Notes: generated from the letters alone by a model not told the origin. Positions 35,667 through 45,443 are shown, counted from the stretch's first letter. The stretch: 64,000 nt of DNA from Romboutsia_E sp900604535 (GCF_900604535.1 NZ_UWOT01000001.1:248001-312000), one strand, 5' to 3'. Numbers and translations: made by a program.

Positions 35667-37160
35667 ATGTCAAGTTTTGAAAGTCTAACACCACTTAATG
35701 GTTTAGATTTTAACAATTTAATAAATGCAAGACAAAATAACTATGCCTGGTCAATTAGTGGTTTAGGCGATTATATATATGTTGGTACTGGTAGAAATAT
35801 AATACCTCTATACTCTAGCTTATATATACAAAACTTAAGATTCCCACTATCTTTAACTCCAACAGTACAGGATGATAGAGCTGAGATTTGGAGACTAAGA
35901 AAAGATGGTAATTCTACTTGGGAGAAGGTGCTTAAAGCTCCTTATAATAGTAATATCTATGGATTTAGATATATGGTTAACTATAGAGCTTATAATGGTA
36001 ATCCAGCTCTATATGCAGCTGGCACATGTTTGCCACCTAACAAACTAAAAATATACAAATCAGTAAATGGTATAGACTGGATGGAAACAAAATCTACGGT
36101 TTATAATCGAGGAACACTAGAAGGAAACTCTTCAAGAGCTATGGTTATATTTGATAATAAACTATATGTAGCTAATATTGATGAGGGTGGTCAAGTAACT
36201 TATCCTCTATTATATAGTAATATAGACCCAGAATTTTTCTCTTGGGAACTAGAAACTTATCCTAGCTCAACTCCAAATTTTGATCCAAATAAAAATCCTT
36301 CCGGTGCAATAGTAAATATGGCTGTTTTTAATAATCGTTTATATTTAGCAACATCTATAAATAATAAGATAAGAGTTTGGAGAACAGATACTAATAAAAC
36401 TGAACTTAATAAATGGACACTTGTAGTTGATGGTTTTGGTAATCCATCTAATACTGTAACTTTAGCTATGGGTGTATTTAAAAATCATCTTTATTTAAGT
36501 GGAACAAAAGAGTTGCCATTGTCTTGGATAATACCTCAAGGATTTGATCTAATAAGATTAGATAAAGATGATAAGGTTGAAATGATTGTAGGTCCTAATA
36601 GTATATCTGGTATTAATTCTGGTTTTAACAATCCATTTAATGTTTATGGATGGCAAATACAAGAATATAATGGTGCTTTATATATAAGTACTTTTGATAG
36701 TGCTTTATTTATGCAACTTATATTAGAAATATTATCTTCTTATAGATCTGATGATGCTTTATCTTCAGAGTTAGTTGATACCTTAATTAAAATGTATAGA
36801 ATTATAGTAAGACTTTTAAATGAATTTAACTATCCTTTTGGATTTAATTTATATAAATCCTTAGATGGTGTACACTTCTTACCAGTATTTTTAAATGGTT
36901 TAGGTAATAGATATAATTATGGAGGTAGAATTTTATATGTAGATTCTTTAAATGACTTATATCTAGGAACTGCTAATCCATTCCAAGGCTTAGAAGTTTG
37001 GAAATATAACCTTAAATACCCTAGTAATGATATGTTTAATACACAATCGCTTCCTAATTACAATAAGTTAATTGACTCTATACAAGAATTCTTCCCAGAA
37101 CTAAATGAATCTACTATGAATCTATTCAAAACTTTAATAGATTCATTATCTATAAACTAG
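35667..37160 (+). CDS. Beta-propeller protein of unknown function
   Basis: This 497-residue protein has no signal peptide and no membrane segment. A strand motif recurs along it: MVIFDNKLYVAN (about 159), MAVFNNRLYLAT (218), MGVFKNHLYLSG (268), IQEYNGALYIST (332) and LNDLYLGT (428). This suggests six or seven propeller blades of kelch or similar type. A helix-rich insert at about 345-390 interrupts the blades, and a helical tail follows after about 455. Such proteins usually bind other proteins or sugars. The start ATG follows AAAGGTGTTGATTAT. It stands alone between two terminators or promoters. I do not recognise a named family. Confidence 0.7.
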   Translation: MSSFESLTPLNGLDFNNLINARQNNYAWSISGLGDYIYVGTGRNIIPLYSSLYIQNLRFPLSLTPTVQDDRAEIWRLRKDGNSTWEKVLKAPYNSNIYGFRYMVNYRAYNGNPALYAAGTCLPPNKLKIYKSVNGIDWMETKSTVYNRGTLEGNSSRAMVIFDNKLYVANIDEGGQVTYPLLYSNIDPEFFSWELETYPSSTPNFDPNKNPSGAIVNMAVFNNRLYLATSINNKIRVWRTDTNKTELNKWTLVVDGFGNPSNTVTLAMGVFKNHLYLSGTKELPLSWIIPQGFDLIRLDKDDKVEMIVGPNSISGINSGFNNPFNVYGWQIQEYNGALYISTFDSALFMQLILEILSSYRSDDALSSELVDTLIKMYRIIVRLLNEFNYPFGFNLYKSLDGVHFLPVFLNGLGNRYNYGGRILYVDSLNDLYLGTANPFQGLEVWKYNLKYPSNDMFNTQSLPNYNKLIDSIQEFFPELNESTMNLFKTLIDSLSIN

Positions 37161-37174
37161 TTAACTATCTAAAC

Positions 37175-37208
37175 AAAAAGGTTGAACATAATAATGTTCA
37201 ACCTTTTT
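37175..37208. terminator. Bidirectional terminator between propeller gene and ptsG
   Basis: The 15-base perfect arms AAAAAGGTTGAACAT and ATGTTCAACCTTTTT surround a 4-base loop. The genes converge here, so it serves both strands. Confidence 0.85.
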
Positions 37209-37217
37209 TTATATTAT

Positions 37218-39269
37218 TTATTTTGTTATAGTAACTCTATTACTTTCTTTTAAATTACATTTACCAGTTTTTACTGTGATTTTTTCATTTGATTCTAAGT
37301 TCGTAAATATAACTGGAGTTATACTAGAAGTTGCATTTTCTTCTATATATTTTAAATCCATTTTAGCAAGTTTATCACCAGCTTTAACTTTATCTCCTAC
37401 ATTTACAGCTAAATCAAATCCTTTACCTTCTAGTTTAACTGTTTCTATTCCCATGTGTATAAGTATTTCTCTTCCTGCATCAGATTTTATTATTACTGCA
37501 TGCTTAGTTGGGAATATAACTTCCACACTACCATCAACTGGAGAACATATTACTCCATCACTTGATTTTATTGCAAATCCATCTCCCATTAACTTACTTG
37601 AGAAAACTTCATCTGGAACATCTGATAATTCTAAAATTTGTCCATTAGTTAAAGACATTACCTCTTCAGAACAAGATATTGCTAACTCTGTACTTGAATT
37701 TTCTTCAATTTTAGTAACTTCTTTTTTAACTTCTTTATTTTCAGATTTATTAACAATTAATTTACCTGATATTATTTCGTTTATTTCTGATTTTAAAGTA
37801 TCTGATTTTGTACCGAATATAGCTTGTACATTGTTTCCTACAACCATAACACCAGCTGCACCAAGCTCTTTTAATTTATCTTTATCTACTTTTTCTATAT
37901 CTTCAACTTGTACTCTAAGTCTAGTTATACAAGCATCTAAACTCTTTAAGTTTTCTTTATTTCCTAAAGCTATTAATATTTCGTTTGCTAATTCACCTTT
38001 TCCTAAGCTAGATGAAGAACTTACTTCTTCTGTTTCATCTTCTCTACCTGGAGTCTTTAAGTCAAACTTTCTTATCATAAATCTAAATCCGAAGTAGTAT
38101 ATTACTGCAAGTCCTGCACCTACTACTAAAACAAAATACCAAGGTGTTCTATTTGGTATTATACCAAATAAAGTAAAGTCTATAAGACCACCTGAGAATG
38201 TCATACCTATTTTAACATTTAATATTTGCATTAACATAAATGATAAACCTGCAAATACACAGTGTACTGCAAATAATACTGGAGCTACGAATAAGAATGC
38301 AAATTCTATTGGCTCAGTTATACCAGTTAAGAATGAAGTTAATGCTGCTGATGCCATTATACCAGCAACGTATTTTTTCTTTTCAGGTTTTGCTTCATGT
38401 ACCATAGCTAAAGCTGCTGCTGGAAGTCCAAACATCATGAATGGGAATTTACCAGTCATGAATGTACCAGCTGTAAATTCTACACCATCTTTAAGTTGTG
38501 CAAACCATATACTTTGATCTCCCATTACAAGATCTCCTGCACTGTTTACATACTCACCAAATTGATACCAGAATGGATTATAAAATGCATGATGTAATCC
38601 AAATGGTATTAACGCTCTTTCTATAACTCCAAATAAGAATGCTGCTAAAGTTCTGTTAGCATCTATAACTGTTTGAGAGAATGACATTAACCCCATTTGT
38701 ATTGGAGGCCATACGAATGTTAATGCTACACCTATTAATAATGCTAATACTGATGTTATAATAGGAACGAATCTTTTCCCTGCAAAGAAACCTAAATATT
38801 GAGGTAATTCAATTTTATAGAATTTCTTATACATACTTGATGCAAGAATACCTATGATGATACCACCAAATACACCTGTTTGTATTGTAGGTATACCTAA
38901 AACATTAGCATACATAGGGCCAGTCATATCAGCTGTTATTCCAGCTGTAACACTCATAGCCTTATTCATTACTAACATACCAACGATTGCTGCAAGAGCT
39001 GCAACACCCTCACCATCAGTTAAACCAACTGCAACACCTACTGCAAATATTAAAGGTAAGTTATCAAATATTATTTGACCACAACCTTCCATCATACTTG
39101 CTATTAAAGCAACTGTACCATTTGCTAAGAATGGCATATATGATATAACATTTTCATTTACTAATGCATTACCTAATCCTAAAAGTATACCTGCTGCTGG
39201 AAGTATAGCAACTGGTAGCATTAGCGACTTACCAACTTTTTGTAAAACACCGAATAATTTCTTAAACAT
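37218..39269 (-). CDS. ptsG: Glucose PTS permease EIICBA
   Basis: This 683-residue transporter takes up and phosphorylates glucose. Domain order is EIIC (about 1-400, ten or so membrane segments, beginning FGVLQKVGKSLMLPVAILPAAGILLG), EIIB (about 425-500, phosphorylated Cys in LDACITRLRVQVED) and EIIA (about 535-680, His in REILIHMGIETV and in KHAVII). The length and N-terminus match PtsG of Bacillus. Glucose is likely; a related hexose cannot be excluded. Expression is under RAT antitermination by the BglG-type protein encoded just upstream. Confidence 0.94.
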   Translation of the reverse strand: MFKKLFGVLQKVGKSLMLPVAILPAAGILLGLGNALVNENVISYMPFLANGTVALIASMMEGCGQIIFDNLPLIFAVGVAVGLTDGEGVAALAAIVGMLVMNKAMSVTAGITADMTGPMYANVLGIPTIQTGVFGGIIIGILASSMYKKFYKIELPQYLGFFAGKRFVPIITSVLALLIGVALTFVWPPIQMGLMSFSQTVIDANRTLAAFLFGVIERALIPFGLHHAFYNPFWYQFGEYVNSAGDLVMGDQSIWFAQLKDGVEFTAGTFMTGKFPFMMFGLPAAALAMVHEAKPEKKKYVAGIMASAALTSFLTGITEPIEFAFLFVAPVLFAVHCVFAGLSFMLMQILNVKIGMTFSGGLIDFTLFGIIPNRTPWYFVLVVGAGLAVIYYFGFRFMIRKFDLKTPGREDETEEVSSSSSLGKGELANEILIALGNKENLKSLDACITRLRVQVEDIEKVDKDKLKELGAAGVMVVGNNVQAIFGTKSDTLKSEINEIISGKLIVNKSENKEVKKEVTKIEENSSTELAISCSEEVMSLTNGQILELSDVPDEVFSSKLMGDGFAIKSSDGVICSPVDGSVEVIFPTKHAVIIKSDAGREILIHMGIETVKLEGKGFDLAVNVGDKVKAGDKLAKMDLKYIEENATSSITPVIFTNLESNEKITVKTGKCNLKESNRVTITK

Positions 39270-39332
39270 TGCTTTTAATCTCCCTTTCTTATTTTATAAT
39301 TGTTAAAATTTATTTGATTATTGCTATAAAAA

Positions 39333-39482
39333 AAGACTTAAGCTTATAGAAATATACAATTATCTTTAATAGATATAAGTATCTAAGCCTACCCTAAAAG
39401 TATGCGTATAACCTAAACCTACTAAAACAATAATCATATATTCTTATAAACCTAAGTCTTGCCTGCCAAACAGTAACAACCT
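39333..39482 (-). promoter_or_regulatory. RAT antiterminator site and terminator in the ptsG leader
   Basis: On the minus strand GGTTGTTACTG and GGCAGGCAAGACTTA (39482-39451) match the ribonucleic antiterminator sites of sac/glc operons. Its 3' half (39460-39445) can pair instead with AAGACTTAAGCTTATA (39333-39348) over 16 bp with two G-U pairs, followed by a U-run. The two structures exclude each other. Bound antiterminator protein would therefore allow ptsG transcription. The stem's loop is about 95 bases. Confidence 0.8.
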
Positions 39483-39491
39483 TAATACGGT

Positions 39492-40352
39492 TTAATTTAT
39501 GATTGATTTTTCTTCTATTTTTATAACTTCTATTACCCTATTAATATGAAGTATTAAGTATAAAAGCTCATCTTCACTGACAACATATTCATAGTGTTCT
39601 TCTATAAATGTTTTTATTTTACTTGCACATTTATATGAATCTTCATATTTTTCTTTTATAATTCCTAAAAGTTCATTTTGTTTATTTTCTTTGCTTTCAT
39701 TTTTTATTAATCTTTTTGCAAAAAACTTTAAATGAGTTAATAATCTTTCATAGTTCATTTCATTTTGATTAAACTCAACGGAGTAATAATACCTTATAAT
39801 ATTAAGTATTTCTTTAACTATCTTTGTCATTAAAAATGATTCAGATGTATTTTCATTATAATTGGCATTTACTATATGCATGGCTATAAAAGCTGCTTCA
39901 TCTTCTGGTAGGTTAACATCAAATTCTTTATTTAAGTAACCGATTGCCCAAATACCAATTTCAAATTCTCTTTTATGAATTCTTCTTATTTCATAAAGTA
40001 ATTCATTTTTTATTTCTATATTTTCTTTATGTCTTTTAAGTGCAAATGCTATATGATCTGTAAGTGCCACATATATATAGTCATATAATTCAGCTTTTAG
40101 CTTTGTTTCAGCATATTCAACTATAGCCGAACTAGCTTTAAATACATCTTCATCAACCTCAAGGGCTAGTTTGCTTATCTTATTTTTGAAACCTTCATCT
40201 TCAGCTACAAACTTTTTTTCTATTTTACTCTCGTCAGCTAATTGGCCTAATTTTTTTTGAAATCCTATACCACAACCTGTAAGTATTAGCTGTTTATTGT
40301 TTTCATCTTTTACCAATACCACATTGTTGTTATAAACTCTTTCAATAATCAT
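39492..40352 (-). CDS. glcT: BglG-family transcription antiterminator (GlcT type)
   Basis: This is a 286-residue RNA-binding regulator with an N-terminal CAT domain (about 1-55, MIIERVYNNNVVLVKDENN) and two PRD domains (about 65-170 and 175-285). Conserved PRD histidines are seen in LTDHIAFALKRH and AFIAMHIVNA, and in LLYLILHINRVI. PTS phosphorylation of these histidines controls binding to RAT RNA. The start is the ATG at 40352; the frame is open to 40469, but that stretch is the RAT leader. Its gene is followed by the ptsG leader, so GlcT probably controls both itself and ptsG. Confidence 0.9.
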   Translation of the reverse strand: MIIERVYNNNVVLVKDENNKQLILTGCGIGFQKKLGQLADESKIEKKFVAEDEGFKNKISKLALEVDEDVFKASSAIVEYAETKLKAELYDYIYVALTDHIAFALKRHKENIEIKNELLYEIRRIHKREFEIGIWAIGYLNKEFDVNLPEDEAAFIAMHIVNANYNENTSESFLMTKIVKEILNIIRYYYSVEFNQNEMNYERLLTHLKFFAKRLIKNESKENKQNELLGIIKEKYEDSYKCASKIKTFIEEHYEYVVSEDELLYLILHINRVIEVIKIEEKSIIN

Positions 40353-40400
40353 CCTTACTTGTACCCCCTCTAACTGACTATAAATATGTATAAAATTAAA

Positions 40401-40472
40401 AATACCTAAATTAAGATACAGCAATGCTGTAAAACTTAACCTAGGTATTGCCTGCATTATCAGTAACAATCC
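40401..40472 (-). promoter_or_regulatory. RAT antiterminator site and terminator in the glcT leader
   Basis: On the minus strand GGATTGTTACTG and AATGCAGGCAATACCTAGG (40472-40441) form a RAT. The overlapping AATACCTAGGTTAAG (40449-40435) pairs with CTTAATTTAGGTATT (40415-40401), with a T-rich tail, making the terminator; a small TACAGCA/TGCTGTA hairpin lies in its loop. The antiterminator gene thus appears to control itself. Confidence 0.8.
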
Positions 40473-40577
40473 AATAATAGTTAATTGAATTAGTTTTATA
40501 TTTATTATAATTTAATTCTAGTATAATACATATTTAGTGTCAAGTTTTTTCTATTTAAAATATATAATATTTTTATA

Positions 40578-42563
40578 TTACATTTCCTTTATTAAACCTT
40601 TTCTATACGCTAATAAAAGTAATTTTAAATCCTTTATTTCATCTTGTATTTTTTCTCCAGCTTCAGTATCTTTAACTCTTCTTCTTTTTACCTTATGTTC
40701 TACAACAACAGTAGTTGATAATATATCACTTTCGTTCGCTATAGCTTCTTCTGCTGAGCTAAAAGGTTCGTGAGATACTAACTGTAAGCTATAAGAATTG
40801 TATATTAAAGTATACCCAGCAATACCAGTTTTCTTTTGATATGCTTTTGAGAATCCTCCGTCTATAACTAAAATTCTTCCATTAGCTTTTATTGGGCTTT
40901 CTCCATTTTTACTTTCTACAGGAACATGTCCATTTATTATATGAGATTCTTCAAAATCCAACTCAAATTCATCGAAAATTCTTTTACATATTGTCTCATC
41001 TTCTCTTAAGAAATAATATGGATTTTTATTTTCTTTATGAGCTTCTTTTTCTGATATAAAGTATCTTTCAAAAGTTGTCATATCATCTTTTCCAAATAAA
41101 GATGAGCATTTTCCAGTCCATAAATACCACATAATATCCATTCCATATTGTTTTTGTAATGTATTTTCAGCAAAGAAATAACCTTCTCTAGCTAAAGCTT
41201 CCATTTTGTCCATTAAGGCTCTACCTTTATATTCTTTATTTTTTATATTCATAGGCATAAAGCTTCCGTCTTCATTTAATGGTATACATCCATGGAATAA
41301 TAAATTTGAATTTGCTTTTAAATAAATGCTACCCTTTGAAAATAAGAATGAAACATGTTTTTGAAGTTTTTCACTTCCTTTAAAAGAAGATATTAATTTT
41401 TCTACTAAGATTTCTTCTGCTTTAGTTAGCTTATATGGATTTTTAGGGTCTATTGTTGGGAAGTAATTATCTTTTAATTTATATACTTTTCCTTTTAAAT
41501 TAATCGTTCCTTCTTCATAGTTTATCTTATCTAGTAATAATCTATGATTCATATCAAATTCAGGTCTTCTATTTATTACTTCTCCCTCTAGTTTGAATTG
41601 TATTATACTTATAGCTTTATGCATTTTTGCAATAAGACCTTTTTCACTATTTGATACGTTTTGTTCTCCTACTTTAGGTAAAAACTCCTTACAAGGGTCA
41701 TCTTTGTAAGCATCCATTGCAAAGGTAGCAAGTGGCAATAAGTTAATTCCATAAAAATCTTCCGCTATATCTAAATTTGCATATCTTGCACAAATTCTAA
41801 GTGCATTAGCTATATTAACAGGTTGTCCAGCAGCTGCGCCCATCCATAATATATCATGGTTCCCCCACTGTATATCTACACTATGATGCTGCATTAGCAT
41901 ATCCATAATAATATCAGGTCTTGGACCTCTATCATATATATCTCCTATTATATGTAACCTATCAACTACTAATTTTTGTATTACTTTAGATATTGCTATT
42001 ATAAACTCTTTAGCTCTGTCTATTTCAATAATAGTCTCAACTATACTATGGTAGTATTCATGCTTATGGTCGCTACTATTATCTGGATGTAATAATTCCT
42101 CCATTATATATCTAAATTCTTCTGGTAAGAATTTTCTAACCTTAGATCTTGTGTATTTGCTTGATGTATACCTGCAAAGTTCTATAAGTCTATACATGTT
42201 TATTCTATAAAAATCTTCTATGTCAGTTTCTTCCTTAGATATTAAATCTAATTTTTGTTCTGGATAATAAACAAGAGTCGCTAACATCTTCTTTTCCGAT
42301 TCTCTTATGCTATTAGAAAAAAGCTCTTCTATCTTTCTTTTTATAACTCCTGATCCATTTTTTAATACATGTACAAATGGTTCATACTCACCATGTATAT
42401 CAGTTAAAAAATGTTCTGTTCCCTTAGGAAGATTAAGTATTGCTTCTAAATTTATAATTTCTTCACTAGCCTTAGATATGCTAGGGTACTGTTTCGATAG
42501 TAATCTTAAATATTTAATATTATTATTTAAATAATCATCTGACACAGTTGATAATTCTCTCAT
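40578..42563 (-). CDS. fbp: Class III fructose-1,6-bisphosphatase
   Basis: This 661-residue Firmicute-type FBPase hydrolyses fructose-1,6-bisphosphate in gluconeogenesis. It has a metallophosphatase core: TDIHGEYEPF (metal site, residue about 54), IIGDIYDRGPRPD, WGNHDILWMGA, and INGHVPV in the C-terminal half. The length and these motifs match the Bacillus class III enzyme and not classes I or II. The start ATG has GGAGGAAAAATA. It lies next to the glucose uptake genes, on its own transcript as far as can be seen. Confidence 0.95.
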   Translation of the reverse strand: MRELSTVSDDYLNNNIKYLRLLSKQYPSISKASEEIINLEAILNLPKGTEHFLTDIHGEYEPFVHVLKNGSGVIKRKIEELFSNSIRESEKKMLATLVYYPEQKLDLISKEETDIEDFYRINMYRLIELCRYTSSKYTRSKVRKFLPEEFRYIMEELLHPDNSSDHKHEYYHSIVETIIEIDRAKEFIIAISKVIQKLVVDRLHIIGDIYDRGPRPDIIMDMLMQHHSVDIQWGNHDILWMGAAAGQPVNIANALRICARYANLDIAEDFYGINLLPLATFAMDAYKDDPCKEFLPKVGEQNVSNSEKGLIAKMHKAISIIQFKLEGEVINRRPEFDMNHRLLLDKINYEEGTINLKGKVYKLKDNYFPTIDPKNPYKLTKAEEILVEKLISSFKGSEKLQKHVSFLFSKGSIYLKANSNLLFHGCIPLNEDGSFMPMNIKNKEYKGRALMDKMEALAREGYFFAENTLQKQYGMDIMWYLWTGKCSSLFGKDDMTTFERYFISEKEAHKENKNPYYFLREDETICKRIFDEFELDFEESHIINGHVPVESKNGESPIKANGRILVIDGGFSKAYQKKTGIAGYTLIYNSYSLQLVSHEPFSSAEEAIANESDILSTTVVVEHKVKRRRVKDTEAGEKIQDEIKDLKLLLLAYRKGLIKEM

Positions 42564-42652
42564 TATTTTTCCTCCAACTTATCTTTTTCTACTTAATTAT
42601 TATAACATATTTATGTATATCTTTTTTTATATGCTATACTATTTATTTCAAA

Positions 42653-42697
42653 AAAATCTTGGTAATATAAATACATATTTATATATACCAAGATTTT
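42653..42697 (-). terminator. Terminator after the feo operon
   Basis: Two nearly perfect arms built on AAAATCTTGGTA and TACCAAGATTTT have an AT-rich apex and a U-run on the minus strand. It lies just after the small Cys-rich gene. Confidence 0.75.
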
Positions 42698-42704
42698 ATT
42701 TTAT

Positions 42705-42857
42705 TTATTTTTTATTTGTTTTGCAAGCACTATCTGATGGACAGTTTTTACAACTACATCCACAGGTACTTTTTCCACTTTTGTAAGATTTAATTCCATT
42801 TTTTATAACATAAAATACTATTAAGAAAGCGCCTATTCCAATAATATAATTAATCAT
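42705..42857 (-). CDS. FeoB-associated Cys-rich membrane protein
   Basis: This 50-residue protein has one membrane helix (about residues 3-19) and a Cys-rich tail with CGCSCKNCPSDSAC. Small proteins of this kind follow feoB in many Firmicutes and are thought to bind iron or assist FeoB; no activity is proven. The ATG at 42857 follows AAGGAAGTG, and the gene lies 24 bases after feoB. Confidence 0.85.
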   Translation of the reverse strand: MINYIIGIGAFLIVFYVIKNGIKSYKSGKSTCGCSCKNCPSDSACKTNKK

Positions 42858-42881
42858 TAATTTAATTCACTTCCTTATTAT

Positions 42882-44984
42882 TTAAAATATCATCTGGCAT
42901 ATTATATAAGTTAAGAATGCAACTATCCATGCAACTATCATTTGGAAACCAACTGTAATACCAGTCCATTTCCAAGAACCCATTTCTCTTTTTATAGCTC
43001 CTACAGCTGCAAAGCATGGCATACATAATAAATTAAATATCATATATGAAAATGCTGATGCTTGAGTAAATACTGCTGCTACTTGTGGTATTGCCGCACT
43101 ACCTTCCATTGCAGCTTCAGTTATAGCATCAGATGCTCCAAATAAAACTCCGAAAGTAGATACTATATTTTCTTTTGCAATCCATCCTGTAACTACACCA
43201 ACTGAAGCTCTCCAGTCACCAAATCCTAAAGGAGCAAATATCCATTGAATACTTCTACCAATAGAAGCTAATATACTATCTTCCATTTCACACATTCCAG
43301 ATAAATTAAAGCTTGATAAAACCCATATCAATATTGTTGATGCTAAAATTATCGTTCCTGCTTTTATCGCAAAACCTTTTACTTTTTCCCATGCATGTAT
43401 TAAAACACTTTTTAATGTAGGTATTCTATATTGAGGAAGCTCCATTATAAAGTTTGATGCTTCTCCTTTTAATACAAACTTACTTAATATTAGTGCAGAT
43501 ACTACTGCAACAACTAGACCTAACATATATATTGTATACACTATGTTAGTTTGATTACTAGTTGCAAATAAAGTTGCTGCAAACATTAAATATATTGGAA
43601 GCTTTGCTCCACAAGACATAAACGGAGTTATCATCATAGTTATCTTACGATCTTTTTCATTTTCTAAAGTTCTAGATGCCATAAGCGCTGGAACAGAACA
43701 ACCAAATCCCATTAATAATGGAATAAATGATTTTCCTGATAAACCAAATTTTCTAAAAATCTTATCCATAACAAAAGCAACTCTAGCCATATATCCACTA
43801 TCTTCAAGTACTGACATAAGTAAGAATAAAACTAGTATTTGTGGTAAAAATGATACAACTCCACCTACACCAGCAAGTATTCCATCTCCTACAAGAGATA
43901 TTGCCCACTCAGCAGCTCCTAAATATTCTAACGAACTTAGTATAGTTTCAGTTAATGGTCCATCCCAAAAATCACAAACTATAGTCTGTAAATAAACACC
44001 AATTCCTATTATACTTTCTCCAAAAGTAATAGAGAAAAGTAAATACATTACAGCTAAAAATATAGGTATAGCTAAAATTCTATTAGTTAAAATTTTATCT
44101 ATTTTATCTGAAGTTGTTTCTTCTCTTTTTCCATTCTTAGGTTTTGATTTAGAAACCGTCTTATTTACTATCTTTGAAATAAATTTATATCTTTGATCTG
44201 CTATCTCTGACTCAATATCACCATCAAATTCTTCATTTGCTTTTGATAAAATATCTTGGATATCAATTTTTTCTGATACACTTAATGATTCATTTACTAT
44301 AGCATCTTCCTCTAAGATTTTTAATGCTTTCCATGTATTTATATCACTTTTATCACTTAATTTTGAATGTATTTTTTGAACATACTCTTCTATTTTCTCA
44401 GAAAATACATCAATACCTAAATCTAAACTAAGCGCTTCAGTTCCATCTACAGATATATGTACATCTTCTATGTCTTTTATAGAATCATGGTTATACATCT
44501 TAGCAACTTCTATAGCTGTATCCATTAGTTCTTTCATACCTTTTCCACTTCTAGCTATGACTGGAACAACTTTTACACCTAAGTATTTTTGAAGTTTTTC
44601 TATATTTATTTTAGTTCCTCTAGCTTCAACCTCATCCATCATATTAAGAGCTATAACTGTAGGAATCTTCGTTTCAAAAATTTGTAATGTAAGATACATA
44701 TTTCTTTCTATGTTTGTTGCATCTATTATATTTATAAGTACATCTGGTTTTTCATCAATAATATAATTCCTAGCTACTATCTCCTCTTGAGAATATGGAG
44801 ATAAAGAATAAATTCCTGGCAAATCTACTATATTTATATCTTTATTTTTCTTATACTTACCTTCTTTTTTCTCTACAGTTACACCTGGCCAGTTACCAAC
44901 ATGTTGTTTTGAGCCTGTTATTTCATTAAATACTGTAGTTTTACCACAGTTTGGATTTCCTGCTAACGCTATTGTATATCCCAT
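42882..44984 (-). CDS. feoB: Ferrous iron transporter FeoB
   Basis: FeoB is a membrane GTPase that imports Fe2+. The 700-residue protein has an N-terminal G domain (G1 GNPNCGKTT, G3 DLPGIYSL, G4 NMMD), a helical linker (about 165-280) and a polytopic domain with two gate regions. The gate regions are seen in GFGCSVPALMASRTL and LLCMPCFAAVGAIKREM, whose cysteines are typical. It follows two feoA genes by 15 bases and starts behind GAGGGGAAATGTT. A Fur-type promoter lies ahead of the operon. Confidence 0.96.
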   Translation of the reverse strand: MGYTIALAGNPNCGKTTVFNEITGSKQHVGNWPGVTVEKKEGKYKKNKDINIVDLPGIYSLSPYSQEEIVARNYIIDEKPDVLINIIDATNIERNMYLTLQIFETKIPTVIALNMMDEVEARGTKINIEKLQKYLGVKVVPVIARSGKGMKELMDTAIEVAKMYNHDSIKDIEDVHISVDGTEALSLDLGIDVFSEKIEEYVQKIHSKLSDKSDINTWKALKILEEDAIVNESLSVSEKIDIQDILSKANEEFDGDIESEIADQRYKFISKIVNKTVSKSKPKNGKREETTSDKIDKILTNRILAIPIFLAVMYLLFSITFGESIIGIGVYLQTIVCDFWDGPLTETILSSLEYLGAAEWAISLVGDGILAGVGGVVSFLPQILVLFLLMSVLEDSGYMARVAFVMDKIFRKFGLSGKSFIPLLMGFGCSVPALMASRTLENEKDRKITMMITPFMSCGAKLPIYLMFAATLFATSNQTNIVYTIYMLGLVVAVVSALILSKFVLKGEASNFIMELPQYRIPTLKSVLIHAWEKVKGFAIKAGTIILASTILIWVLSSFNLSGMCEMEDSILASIGRSIQWIFAPLGFGDWRASVGVVTGWIAKENIVSTFGVLFGASDAITEAAMEGSAAIPQVAAVFTQASAFSYMIFNLLCMPCFAAVGAIKREMGSWKWTGITVGFQMIVAWIVAFLTYIICQMIF

Positions 44985-44999
44985 AACATTTCCCCTCGA

Positions 45000-45218
45000 T
45001 TACTTTAATACTATATTTTGTGCCTCATCTTTTCTAAGGCTTAATTCATATCCTCTTATATTTATTTCTATTGGATCACCTAATGGTGCTACCTTAATAA
45101 CTTCAACTTTTACACCTGGTGTTACTCCCATATCCATTAATCGCCTTCTTATAGGCCCTTTTTCACCTATACTTTTTACTATTCCTGACTGACCAGGATT
45201 TAAATCCTTTAATGTCAT
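45000..45218 (-). CDS. feoA: FeoA-domain protein (second copy)
   Basis: This 72-residue SH3-like FeoA protein contains LNPGQSGIVKSIG, RRRLMDMGVTPGVKVEVIKVAPLGDPIEINIRGYELSLRK. FeoA is needed for FeoB-dependent iron uptake, probably by contact with its G domain. It overlaps nothing and follows the first feoA by 12 bases, behind AAGGAGGGATAAAG. Confidence 0.93.
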   Translation of the reverse strand: MTLKDLNPGQSGIVKSIGEKGPIRRRLMDMGVTPGVKVEVIKVAPLGDPIEINIRGYELSLRKDEAQNIVLK

Positions 45219-45230
45219 CTTTATCCCTCC

Positions 45231-45443
45231 TTAAGAAACTATTATTTTATTTGCAATTCCTTTATTTAAAGCTACTTTAGATCCTTTTACTAATAAAATA
45301 AGCCCACTTGGATTTTCAGCTACTATTTCTACTTTTTCGCCAACTATAAATCCTAAGCTTTGTAAATGCCTTTTTACAGAATCTTTAGCCCTTACTTCTA
45401 CTATTTTTCTCTTTTCTCCAATGCCTATCATACTTAATGCCAT
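45231..45443 (-). CDS. feoA: FeoA-domain protein (first copy)
   Basis: This is a 70-residue FeoA domain, with VKRHLQSLGFIVGEKVEIVAENPSGLILLVKGSKVALNKGIA. It differs in sequence from its neighbour, so it is an old duplication or a distinct subtype; paired feoA genes are common in clostridia. It is the first gene of the iron operon. The start ATG is preceded by AAGGAGATG. Confidence 0.92.
   Translation of the reverse strand: MALSMIGIGEKRKIVEVRAKDSVKRHLQSLGFIVGEKVEIVAENPSGLILLVKGSKVALNKGIANKIIVS

Noticed and set aside
37276..38097. Plus-strand open frame of 273 codons antisense to ptsG
   Set aside because: It is a mirror of the EIIB/EIIA coding region, low-complexity (Ser, Leu, Thr), with no ribosome site. 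The ptsG product is certain.
40353..40469. Longer start for the GlcT protein (39 extra codons)
   Set aside because: The extension covers the RAT and its terminator, and has no ribosome site; the CAT domain starts at the ATG at 40352.
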